A stretch of 64,000 bases of DNA from the NCBI GenBank assembly GCA_964594775.1, contig CAZQNO010000004.1:1-64000 (forward strand), given 5' to 3'. Of this stretch, positions 17,411 through 25,391 are shown one piece after another. The position numbers and the translations under genes are program-made. Positions within the stretch are counted from its first letter, which is position 1; every line of letters starts with the position of its first letter. The stretch comes from CAYFVU01 sp964594775. GTDB lineage: Bacteria > Spirochaetota > Spirochaetia > DSM-16054 > Sediminispirochaetaceae. The notes beneath the pieces are model-generated. The model was not told the origin of the DNA. It saw nothing but the letters and a program-made list of their open reading frames with translations, and did not search any database.

Positions 17411-17876
17411 GACGGTTCCTCCGGAGCTCGGCGGCGTAGCGCACCCCCTGCACCATCCTGTTGAAGTTCGTACAGGGACAATAGGTGCCGGATAGGGCTT
17501 CGAAGATGAGTTCGGTATCGGGGTCGAGGCTGTTCTCGAGAATGGACTGGACGATGAGGGATTTGGAAGGCAGACAAAATTCACAGGGCCGGGCGTCGGC
17601 CTCCTCCAGTCCGCGAATAATGTCTTGATACCCCGTCGACCGCCGTATCCCCTCGAAGGTGTGAATGAAGGCCCCTTCGGCGGCGAAGGCGGGAAGGAGA
17701 CAGGAATACACGAGCTTTCCGTTGAAGAGAATGGCACAGTTTCCGCACTCCCCGTTGTAGCAGGTGGGGTGGAGCCCTTCGACGGAGAGTTCGTTTTTCA
17801 AAAGATCGACCAGCCGCATAGCGGGGGAACTTTCCAATGAGATGTCTTTTCCGTTGAGAGTAAAGGCTAGTATCAT
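17397..17876 (-). CDS. Two-[2Fe-2S] subunit of a divergent xanthine-dehydrogenase-like complex
   Basis: A protein of 159 residues. The N-terminal plant-type [2Fe-2S] site is intact (CYNGECGNC, and a fourth Cys in VYSC). The helical C-terminal site also keeps its four cysteines (CEFC and CPC), but the surrounding sequence is CEFCLPSK and CPCTNF instead of the usual CGFCTPGM and CRCTGY. So electron transfer is probably retained while the environment has drifted. The ATG at 17876 overlaps the Mo-subunit stop as ATGA. It sits between the Mo and FAD subunits, the order of a single complex. Confidence 0.8.
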   Translation of the reverse strand: MILAFTLNGKDISLESSPAMRLVDLLKNELSVEGLHPTCYNGECGNCAILFNGKLVYSCLLPAFAAEGAFIHTFEGIRRSTGYQDIIRGLEEADARPCEFCLPSKSLIVQSILENSLDPDTELIFEALSGTYCPCTNFNRMVQGVRYAAELRRNRLAEA

Positions 17877-19936
17877 TGTTCCTCCAGGTAACTCTGGATG
17901 AGCTCGGGAGTAATGGGCAGCACGTCGAAGTAGGCGCCGGTGGCTTGGCAGAGGGCAGAGATGAATGCCGAGGGGACGAGGGCCTCTGCCAGGGGAGTAA
18001 TTCCTCCGGGGGTGCCCTTTTCTTTGTCGATAAAAACGACATCCACGGGAGGCAGGCGCAGAGAGATGATCTCCTCCGCCTCTAAAGAGTATTCCTGGTA
18101 GTATCTGGGGGTGAGCTTCTGTTCTCCCATTGCCCAAGAAAGGGCTTCGTAGATACTGTTTTCTGCAAGAGAGACGGCGTACTCATTGTTGTAGACTATA
18201 CCCGCGTCGAAGACCGCCCAGATACCCCGGATGACGGGAATAAGGGTAAGGGCGTCGAGTTCGATCTCCACCACCACCGCACCCCACGAATAGTTGTGAA
18301 AGGGGTTTCCCCGAAAGTGTTTTTCGTCCCAGGAGCCTTTTCCGATTTTTGCCGTCCCTCTTTTCACCGTTATGGGCAGAGGCCGGTCAAAGCGCTGCTT
18401 TTTGATCTCCCTGCAGCATCTTTCGATCAGATTGGTGTAGACACTTATGGCGGTGGAAAGCATCAATGGACCCGAATCGGGAAGCGTGTCCGAATCTCCC
18501 TTTATCACTTCTACGTTCTCTATCGGGGTTCCGAGAATTTCCTGGGTGCGCCGCCGCCAGATTCCCTGGATGGTCTCCGGTGTCGTTATATCGCCGCAGT
18601 AGATTGTTACCTTGTCCTGCTTGTCCAAGCGCATGATCACGTTCCACGAACCCTTGTTGCGGAAATTGTGGGAGAAGCCGTTGCCGGTAAAACCGGAGGA
18701 TATACCGATACCCCGCAGGTAGCGCCGGGAGGCCTTGGTGCTGCTCCTCCGTTTCTTTATCTGCTCGTAGGCCGCGTGCTTGCGATGGAAATCGGATCTC
18801 TCCATCACTTCTCCAAGAATTTTTTCCAGGGGAATGTCCTTCGGTTGGGCTCCCGTCGGCAGTTCCTTTATGTCGGCGTAGGCCCGCTTCCATTCGCCGG
18901 GATTGTGCTGTGCCAGTTCGGCGAGCCGGGAGAAGTGGGTTTCCGTTGCGAAGAGACTCTGACTCAGTCCCAGTTCGCGATAGATATTTTTCGGCGGCGA
19001 ACTGGTAATGACGGCCTTCGCCTCTATTCGTAGATTTGGGATGGGATAGTATCCGGCGGCACCGACGGCGGCGCGGGTGAGCAGTTCCCGGGTAAAGAGG
19101 GGATATGCCCCTATGTCGAAGAGTATTTCCACCTTCTCGCTGTGCACGCTGCCCGCAGGGTCGAGGGTCGAGGTGCGCTTCATTCTCATCGGCGCCTTGC
19201 TCGTGGTGTAATCGGCCGTTTCGAAGGGTGAGAGAATGATTCGGGCCGGCCGCTTTGATATACGCAGTGCGAGGGCGGCGAATACCGCCAGCTGGGATGG
19301 ATAGAGAATTTTCTCTCCATATGCCGGAGAGCTTGCACACTGCAGCACCCGGATTTTCTTTCCGGATATCCCGAGGGCCGCGGCGACGGTTGCCCCTACG
19401 TGGTGGAGCCAGTGGGTCGGTGTCTGTATGACGAGGCGGTCATCGTCATGATAGGCCAGGGCCCCCAGCGGTGCCCTGGTGATGTGAGATTCCGGGATCG
19501 TGTAGTACTCCGCCTCTATGATCTGATGCGGGGAATCGGTACTTTGAAAGACATTTCCCTTCTCGAAGAGTACCGTATCGGCCACCTGTTCCTCGCTGTA
19601 GGGGTCGAAGGCGAGGATCGAGTAGTCCGTCGTGTAGGAGACCTGTATCCGCCGTCGACATTCCGAGAGGCTGTTTCGATCGGGTGCGGCGATTACGAGG
19701 AGGGGCTGCCCCTCGTAGCGAATCTCCTTTTCGCTGAGCAGGGGCATGGATTCGCCGAAGAGTTCGATTTCCCGCCGGCCCGGAATATCTTCTTCTCGTA
19801 TAAGAAAGCATTCCTCGGGGAGTTTTTCTACGGTGAGCGACTCAACACTGCCCCGGGGAATCGCGGCGCGAAGGATCTCTAGGTGAAGCATGCCGCTTCT
19901 GGACATCTCGTCTATGAAGTTCAACTCAGCGGCCAT
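17873..19936 (-). CDS. Degenerate molybdenum-type subunit of a xanthine-dehydrogenase-like complex
   Basis: A protein of 687 residues aligned along its length with the large subunit of xanthine dehydrogenases, but poorly conserved at the active site. The usual GGFGGKE cofactor loop is replaced by SPAYGEKI near residue 205. The usual (A/M)RGFGAPQ keeps only the arginine (IYRELGLSQ, near 320). The C-terminal GAKGxGE, which holds the catalytic glutamate, reads GTPGGIT. I infer that cofactor binding or hydroxylation is lost or altered. ATG 19936 has GGGAG upstream and overlaps the aminotransferase stop; GTG 19942 is an alternative. The context is nucleotide-sugar modification, not purine use. Confidence 0.75.
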   Translation of the reverse strand: MAAELNFIDEMSRSGMLHLEILRAAIPRGSVESLTVEKLPEECFLIREEDIPGRREIELFGESMPLLSEKEIRYEGQPLLVIAAPDRNSLSECRRRIQVSYTTDYSILAFDPYSEEQVADTVLFEKGNVFQSTDSPHQIIEAEYYTIPESHITRAPLGALAYHDDDRLVIQTPTHWLHHVGATVAAALGISGKKIRVLQCASSPAYGEKILYPSQLAVFAALALRISKRPARIILSPFETADYTTSKAPMRMKRTSTLDPAGSVHSEKVEILFDIGAYPLFTRELLTRAAVGAAGYYPIPNLRIEAKAVITSSPPKNIYRELGLSQSLFATETHFSRLAELAQHNPGEWKRAYADIKELPTGAQPKDIPLEKILGEVMERSDFHRKHAAYEQIKKRRSSTKASRRYLRGIGISSGFTGNGFSHNFRNKGSWNVIMRLDKQDKVTIYCGDITTPETIQGIWRRRTQEILGTPIENVEVIKGDSDTLPDSGPLMLSTAISVYTNLIERCCREIKKQRFDRPLPITVKRGTAKIGKGSWDEKHFRGNPFHNYSWGAVVVEIELDALTLIPVIRGIWAVFDAGIVYNNEYAVSLAENSIYEALSWAMGEQKLTPRYYQEYSLEAEEIISLRLPPVDVVFIDKEKGTPGGITPLAEALVPSAFISALCQATGAYFDVLPITPELIQSYLEEQ

Positions 19937-21122
19937 AGGCACTCCCGATGCGGCGGACCGCCGAGATTATCCGTTCCAGTTCCGTCTCCCGTAACGAGGG
20001 ATAGATGGGGAGACTTACGGCGCTTTGGTAGACCCGCAGCGACACCGGGAAATCTTCGGGGACGAAACCGTAGAGCCTGCGATAGTAGCTCATGAGGTGG
20101 AGGGGTATGTAGTGGACCGAAGTTCCGATTCCCTCCTCGTTGAGCAGGGAAATAACGCGGTCCCGGCCGATGCGAAGACGCTCGGGGACAATGCGGATGA
20201 TAAACAGATGCCAGGCGTGCTCCTGCGGGGCCGAGGGGAGGATGAGAAAATCGAGGTCCGCCAATTCCCGGAGATACAGCCCGGCGATTTCGCGGCGCCT
20301 CTGGAGAAAGGCACGGGCTTTTTTCAGCTGCACCCGGCCCAGCGCCGCGGCGGCATCGGAGAGATTGTATTTGTAGCCCGCCTCCGCCACATCGTAGCGC
20401 CATGATGCCCCTCTGTCGGTATACCGGTTCCAGACTTCGCGGTCGATGCCGTGCAGACGCATCAGGCGCATTCGCTTCGCAAGCGCCTCGTCGTCGGTGA
20501 CGATCATTCCCCCTTCTCCGGTGGTGATGGTCTTAGTCGCGTAGAAGGAGTACACTCCCGTTTTCCCGAGTGTGCCGATACATTTCTCTTCGCCCCCCTC
20601 GTTTCGGTATACCACGGGAAAGGCGTGGGCGGCATCTTCCACGAGGGCTGTCCCGTAGCGGCGGGAGATGTCCAGGAGCTCGTTCATCCTGCAGGGAACG
20701 CCCCCTAAGTGAACGGGGATCACCGCGCCGGCACGTCTCCCATCGGCCGGCGTCTCTTCGAGGGCCTTCTCTACCTCCGCCGGGTCGATGGTGAGACTCT
20801 CCTCTTCGATGTCCGCGAAGCGCAGCTTCGCTCCGAGGTAGCGGACCACTTCGGCCGTGGCGGTAAAGGTGTAGGGAGTGGTGAGGACCGTGTCAAAGGG
20901 GCCTATGCCGAGGGCCTCGAGGCTGAGATGCAGGCCCGCCGTCGCCGAATTGACGGCGATTGCGTGGCTGCTTCCCGTCTCTTCGGCGAATTCCCGTTCG
21001 AAGCTCAACGCCTGTTCGGCGGTGGTGAGCCAGCCGCTTCTCAGCACCGACAGCACCGCATCCTCCTCCTCCCTGCCGATCGAAGGCCGGGCGAAGGGGA
21101 TAAACTCAGTACTCCGGCTCAT
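19926..21122 (-). CDS. DegT/DnrJ/EryC1-family sugar aminotransferase
   Basis: PLP-dependent aminotransferase of 398 residues that adds an amino group to a keto-sugar nucleotide. The PLP lysine is in ATKTITTGEGG, preceded by FYATK. PVHLGGVPCRMNELLDI and LVEDAAHAF (the aspartate that holds the pyridine nitrogen) are standard. It overlaps the dehydratase gene by 17 nt. Together they should make a 4-amino-4,6-dideoxy-hexose nucleotide from a UDP-HexNAc. The product could decorate a glycan, or flagellin if that is glycosylated here; that last step is a guess. Confidence 0.88.
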   Translation of the reverse strand: MSRSTEFIPFARPSIGREEEDAVLSVLRSGWLTTAEQALSFEREFAEETGSSHAIAVNSATAGLHLSLEALGIGPFDTVLTTPYTFTATAEVVRYLGAKLRFADIEEESLTIDPAEVEKALEETPADGRRAGAVIPVHLGGVPCRMNELLDISRRYGTALVEDAAHAFPVVYRNEGGEEKCIGTLGKTGVYSFYATKTITTGEGGMIVTDDEALAKRMRLMRLHGIDREVWNRYTDRGASWRYDVAEAGYKYNLSDAAAALGRVQLKKARAFLQRRREIAGLYLRELADLDFLILPSAPQEHAWHLFIIRIVPERLRIGRDRVISLLNEEGIGTSVHYIPLHLMSYYRRLYGFVPEDFPVSLRVYQSAVSLPIYPSLRETELERIISAVRRIGSAYGR

Positions 21123-22584
21123 GTTTCGGGACCTCGACGGTGGGAATGTAGGAGTGCAGCACCTTTTTTAGATGAATGCGGCTGCGGTAGATTTCGGGCC
21201 GGGAGGGATCGTAGAAACAAATCGGTGTGAGCTCCTCGATCATCTTTTCTACCTGTTTTTCTCTGTCGCAGAGACGTTCGAGACGGTTGATTCCCTCATG
21301 ATCGGTGGCTTCCAAGTGCTCCCCCGCTCTCCAGAGGTGTTCCTTGAGCCGTTCGCCGGGGCGGAGCCCCACGTACTTTATGGCTATCTCCTCCACGGGG
21401 GTGAAGCCGTAGAAGCGTATCATCTGTTCGGCCAGCTCCTTTATCGAAAGGGCCTCTCCCATATCGAGGATATATAACTCGCCGCCGGTTCCCACGCCGC
21501 CTGCCTTGAGCACGAGGCTCGCCGCTTCGGGGATGGTCATGAAAAAGCGCATCGCTTCGGCGTGGGTAACCGTCACGGGCCCTCCTTTGAGAATCTGCTT
21601 GGTAAAGAGCGGGACGATGCTTCCCCGGGAGCCGAGGACGTTGCCGAACCTCACGACCATGTAGTCGCCGGCGTGACCGTTGCTGGAGAGGACGAGCTCT
21701 TCGGCAATCGTTTTACTCGCCCCGTAGACGCTCACCGGATCGACGGCCTTGTCGGTGGAGACGAGGACGAAGCGGGCGACCCCCGCCTTTCTCGCCGCAC
21801 GAATGACGTTGCGGGTGCCGAAGACGTTGTTCTTCACCGCCTCTACCGGATTTTCTTCGAGCAGGGGTACATGCTTGTAGGCGGCACAGTGAAATATGGC
21901 GTCGGCTTTTAAACGGCTGAGAATGAAGTCCATGTAGGAGGCGTCCTGCATTTCACCGAGCACCGGCACTATGGTGGCCTTTTCGCCGACGCCCTCTTCC
22001 TGGAGTATCCGCAGTTCCTTCTCTATTTCGTAGACGCTGTTTTCTCCGTGATCGAAGAGGTAGAGCCTCGCGGCCCCTCCGGAGAGCAGCTGTCTGGCCA
22101 GCTCGCTTCCGATGCTTCCGCCGGCCCCGGTGATCACTACCCGCTTGCCCCTGAGATAGTCCAGACTCTCCCGCAGCCCGATGGCCACTTGGTCGCGGCC
22201 AAGGAGGTCTCCGGCGGTAATCTCCCGCGTTTGGATGAGGTGGGCATCTCCGTCGATGATCTGACTGAGACGGGGAAGAATGCGGATGCGTGTTACCTCG
22301 GTTTGTTTGAGAACCGTATAGATCCGCCGCAGCTGGGAACCGGAGGCGGCGGGTATGGCGATGAGGGCTTCGTCGGCGGGATGTGTTTTTAACAGCTGCG
22401 GGATGGCGGTGATGGGACCGAGAACGGGAGTTCCCTCGATCTCCTTCCCTATCTTCTCCGGGTTGTCGTCGACGAAGGCCGTCACATGGCCGAGTACGCC
22501 CTTAGAGCGTATTTCCGAGGCGATTTCTCTGCCGGCGAATCCCGCACCGATGATTAATATGTTGCTGCGTTTTTCCTGTATCAT
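21106..22584 (-). CDS. FlaA1/CapD-type nucleotide-sugar 4,6-dehydratase
   Basis: A protein of 492 residues with two Rossmann units. An N-terminal one has GAGFAGREIASEI (about residues 12-24), and a C-terminal extended SDR has TGAGGSIGSELARQL near residue 155 and the active-site YGASK of the YxxxK type. Many membrane-bound relatives (WbpM, PglF) begin with four transmembrane helices; this one has none, so it should be soluble. The retained tyrosine resembles PseB more than WbpM, which has methionine there. The likely substrate is UDP-GlcNAc. It is the first enzyme gene after the NusG-like regulator. Confidence 0.85.
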   Translation of the reverse strand: MIQEKRSNILIIGAGFAGREIASEIRSKGVLGHVTAFVDDNPEKIGKEIEGTPVLGPITAIPQLLKTHPADEALIAIPAASGSQLRRIYTVLKQTEVTRIRILPRLSQIIDGDAHLIQTREITAGDLLGRDQVAIGLRESLDYLRGKRVVITGAGGSIGSELARQLLSGGAARLYLFDHGENSVYEIEKELRILQEEGVGEKATIVPVLGEMQDASYMDFILSRLKADAIFHCAAYKHVPLLEENPVEAVKNNVFGTRNVIRAARKAGVARFVLVSTDKAVDPVSVYGASKTIAEELVLSSNGHAGDYMVVRFGNVLGSRGSIVPLFTKQILKGGPVTVTHAEAMRFFMTIPEAASLVLKAGGVGTGGELYILDMGEALSIKELAEQMIRFYGFTPVEEIAIKYVGLRPGERLKEHLWRAGEHLEATDHEGINRLERLCDREKQVEKMIEELTPICFYDPSRPEIYRSRIHLKKVLHSYIPTVEVPKHEPEY

Positions 22585-22594
22585 TTTCCGCCTG

Positions 22595-23140
22595 TCATGC
22601 TTCCGGCTCTTTTATCTGCTCCATGATCTCGAAACCGAAGTCGATGAGAAAGGAATCTTCATAAAAGCTTAAGCTTACCTTTGCCCTCTTCTTGCGCTTG
22701 TCGACCTTCACGACTTGGCCTTCCATTCCCTTCATCGGACCGTCGACGACTCGTATGCGGCTGTTTTCATCGAAGGTGACGGTGGATTTCTCCACCACCT
22801 CGCCGAATTGGAGAAAGTGTAGAAGCAGCCGTCTCTCCTTTCCCCGCAGGGGCTCGATATTCTGATTGCTTCCGAGAAAACGCACGAAACCCGAAGTGCG
22901 CTTGAGGGTCCAGTAGGTGTCGGGAGCGATGTTTTCGGCCTCGAGAAAGACGTAGCTGGGGAAGATGGGGGCCAGTTCCTCGCGGGTCTTCCCTCTGCGG
23001 CGCAGGGTAAGTCTCCGTCTCGGCCAGAGAAAGCGCATGTGTTCCCTCCATCCCGGCATGCCGATTTCGAGATAGGTTCGGGCGAGTTTGAGGTACTTTT
23101 CTTCTTCTCGTGTCCATACTTGAAGTGCAAAATATTCCAT
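22595..23140 (-). CDS. NusG-family specialised elongation factor (RfaH/UpxY/LoaP type)
   Basis: A protein of 181 residues: an NGN domain (about residues 1-120, with YFALQVWTREEEKYLKLA and the LAPIFPSYVFLE signature) followed by a KOW domain (about 125-165, with RVVDGPMKGMEGQVVKVDKRKKRAKVSL split over two strands). Housekeeping NusG normally sits beside secE and rplK; this one instead heads a sugar-modification operon. That is the place where NusG paralogues act as antiterminators of long polysaccharide operons. I infer it promotes read-through of the following genes, perhaps through to dnaE. Confidence 0.82.
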   Translation of the reverse strand: MEYFALQVWTREEEKYLKLARTYLEIGMPGWREHMRFLWPRRRLTLRRRGKTREELAPIFPSYVFLEAENIAPDTYWTLKRTSGFVRFLGSNQNIEPLRGKERRLLLHFLQFGEVVEKSTVTFDENSRIRVVDGPMKGMEGQVVKVDKRKKRAKVSLSFYEDSFLIDFGFEIMEQIKEPEA

Positions 23141-23167
23141 TCGTTAATACTCACGGCCTAGAAGTGA

Positions 23168-23196
23168 AAAATATCATGGAAAGTCCGAATCTGCAA
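23168..23196 (-). promoter_or_regulatory. Promoter of the NusG-like operon
   Basis: On the minus strand TTGCAG (23196-23191), 17-nt spacer, TATTTT (23173-23168), 27 nt before the ATG. The short leader has no obvious ops- or boxA-like element that I can recognise. Confidence 0.55.
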
Positions 23197-23278
23197 GACG
23201 GGGCCGGGCATAAAACCGCGGCTGCAAAGCATCGATTATTCCCGTTTACCGGCGGCGAAAGTATTCCGATAGATAAGT

Positions 23279-23773
23279 ATGAAGAGAGTTATGCGTGTGT
23301 TCGGCCTCGTGTTCTGCTTTTTCGCCGCGGCGGGGCTTCAAGCCGCTGCCGCGAACACCGTGATGGTGTATACCAAGACGGTAGAGGGGCAGGGTGAGAT
23401 AAAGGAGACCCGGGGCACATTAGAGGACGGCATTATGGCGGTTTTTTTCGATGCGGGGCATATCGTTTTCAACGGCTTTCCCCCCGATGCGGAGGAAGAC
23501 GAAGAGCCGCCCGATCTTCCCGAGGATATCTCTTTCAGAATCGCGAAAAGCGGAGGAGCCTCCCTCCTTCTGGAAGTGGATATGTGCTTCGGCGATGATG
23601 AAGAGGAGAAGCTGCTTCAATCGGTGCGATACCGGTATTTCGACCTCTTCTCGGGTGAATTGCTCGACGAGGGGTCCCTCCTCCTTAGCGACATAGATAA
23701 GCCCGAGGAACCGGACGGAAAGACGAGACTTCGTCTTCTTGGAGAGAAGTTGGCACTGAGAGTTCTCAGATAG
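23279..23773 (+). CDS. Secreted acidic protein, unknown function
   Basis: A protein of 164 residues with a clear signal peptide (MKRVMRVFGL, a Phe/Ala core, likely cut near AAAA-NTV). The mature part is acidic, with a low-complexity run DAEEDEEPPDLPED around residues 65-80. It ends with beta-type segments (SVRYRYFDLFSGELLDEG). I do not recognise the family. No Shine-Dalgarno sequence precedes the ATG. A weak TTTACC (23245-23250) and GATAGA (23268-23273) 17 nt apart lie just upstream, so this may be another nearly leaderless gene. It lies 73 nt before the SPOR protein and may share its operon. Confidence 0.65.
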   Translation: MKRVMRVFGLVFCFFAAAGLQAAAANTVMVYTKTVEGQGEIKETRGTLEDGIMAVFFDAGHIVFNGFPPDAEEDEEPPDLPEDISFRIAKSGGASLLLEVDMCFGDDEEEKLLQSVRYRYFDLFSGELLDEGSLLLSDIDKPEEPDGKTRLRLLGEKLALRVLR

Positions 23774-23846
23774 ATAGCGATCCGACGGGAGTAATTTCGG
23801 CTCAACTGACCCCTGCGGATGCCGAAAATAGAAGTGGGAGAGAAGT

Positions 23847-25391
23847 ATGGATAGACAGATTATACAAAAATTCAGGGTCCTGCGGCCGATCGTGGTTCCG
23901 GCGACCCTCATCTGCGTCCTCCTGCTGGGCGCGGTACTGGGTGTTTCCGCCGAAGACACCTATTGGGAGGGGGGGATATCGATCAGTCCCTACGGTATGC
24001 TGCCGAAAAGCGGTCGATACGCCGCGAGTAACGCCTTTGCTCAGGACACGAAAGTCAGGGTACACAACGCGGAAACGGGAAAGAGCGTCGAAGTCCGAGT
24101 GGTCGAGCGCTTGGACGATCCTCATCTGTTCATGCTTGTTTCACCCGAAGCGGGGGAGGCGCTCGGTATTCGTGAGGATGAGGTGGTCCGCGGAACGGTC
24201 ACTCCCGCCCCGGAAAGAGATGACTTGATCCGGGAACGTCTCGGCGGTGAGACGGCATATTCAGCGGATCCCGACAGAAATCCCTCCGCCGAAGTAGATG
24301 AAAGCGGGGCCGTAGACGATGCTGAGGGGCTCGCCGCAGTGGAAGAATACCTGGATGAGAAGGGCGGCGCCGAAGACAAGGTTCTTGCTCCGGAGACGGC
24401 GAAGGGCCCGAGCGAACCGGCGCCTGCATCTACGCCCGCACCTGCACCCGAAGCCGTAATTGCCCAAGAGGCGGAAGAAATCCCTCAGGCAGAAAGCATG
24501 CCGCATATGGCAGGAACCATTATAGCCGCCCCGGAAGAACTTCCTGAACCCGATGTGCAGGAGGGAGAGGAGAGAGAAGAGATAGTGATAGCGCCGAAGG
24601 AAGGGCCGATTGAGGAGCTTCCCGAAGGTCCTCTCGGTTATGAGGTGCAGGCGCTCTTCGCCCAGGAACGGGATACTACCTATACCCCCCTTCTTCCGGT
24701 ACCTCCCGAAGAGGCCGCTTCGGAGAAACGGATCGGACCGAGTCCCTCCCTCGCATATATCGACGGCTCCGGTGTCGGAAAGGGCGATTTTGCCGCCGCC
24801 GAACCCCGGCTGCCGGAGGCGGAACGGACGGTGCCGGGTCTGGCGGACACGGGACCGGATGACCGTGAATTAGAGATAGCCGCACTCCACGAGCCGAAGC
24901 CGGTAAAAGAGGCGGAAAAGGCCGCAGAGGCGCCTCCGGCCGAGCAGCCGGTCGAAGAATCGCCGGAAGTAGCCGTCGAGGAAGAAGACACCCAGGAAGA
25001 GGCACCGATTCCTGAGGGAGCGGAAATCGTCCTGGAACCCGCCGAGGAACGACCGCCGGAAGGCGGCCCGGACAAGGAGGCTCCTCCCGTGAAGACGACG
25101 AAGCCGGTGACCTACGATGAGGCTTTGGTACAGCGGGTAAATTATACGGGAAAGCTCTCCGCCGACTCTTATTACCTGCAGCTCGCCGCCTATCAGGAGA
25201 TCGAGACGGCGAAGAATCTGGCCTCCAAATTGCTGCCGAGATATCCGGTGACGATCTATACGAAGGAGGGCGAGACCTTCCCCTTTAAGGTGATGGTCGG
25301 CCCCTTGAATGAGGATGAAAGCGGCGTGCTGCTCTATTCCTTTACCGCCGGGGGCTATCGGGACGCATTCTTGCGACGCGGAAGCAAATGA
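23847..25391 (+). CDS. RlpA-like / SPOR-domain cell-envelope protein
   Basis: A protein of 514 residues. An N-terminal hydrophobic segment (about 18-34) acts as signal or anchor. A short double-psi-barrel RlpA-like domain follows at about 40-115 (SGRYAASNAFAQDTKVRVHNAETGKS in two strands). A very long Glu/Pro/Ala-rich linker fills about 116-430. A SPOR domain ends the protein (about 431-514, SYYLQLAAYQ...YPVTIYTKE). SPOR domains bind glycan strands lacking stem peptides at division sites. The barrel lacks the YG-x-x-H/G-x-x-T-A-x-G and NDRGP motifs of active RlpA lytic transglycosylases, so catalysis is doubtful. It overlaps ligA by 4 nt. Confidence 0.8.
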   Translation: MDRQIIQKFRVLRPIVVPATLICVLLLGAVLGVSAEDTYWEGGISISPYGMLPKSGRYAASNAFAQDTKVRVHNAETGKSVEVRVVERLDDPHLFMLVSPEAGEALGIREDEVVRGTVTPAPERDDLIRERLGGETAYSADPDRNPSAEVDESGAVDDAEGLAAVEEYLDEKGGAEDKVLAPETAKGPSEPAPASTPAPAPEAVIAQEAEEIPQAESMPHMAGTIIAAPEELPEPDVQEGEEREEIVIAPKEGPIEELPEGPLGYEVQALFAQERDTTYTPLLPVPPEEAASEKRIGPSPSLAYIDGSGVGKGDFAAAEPRLPEAERTVPGLADTGPDDRELEIAALHEPKPVKEAEKAAEAPPAEQPVEESPEVAVEEEDTQEEAPIPEGAEIVLEPAEERPPEGGPDKEAPPVKTTKPVTYDEALVQRVNYTGKLSADSYYLQLAAYQEIETAKNLASKLLPRYPVTIYTKEGETFPFKVMVGPLNEDESGVLLYSFTAGGYRDAFLRRGSK

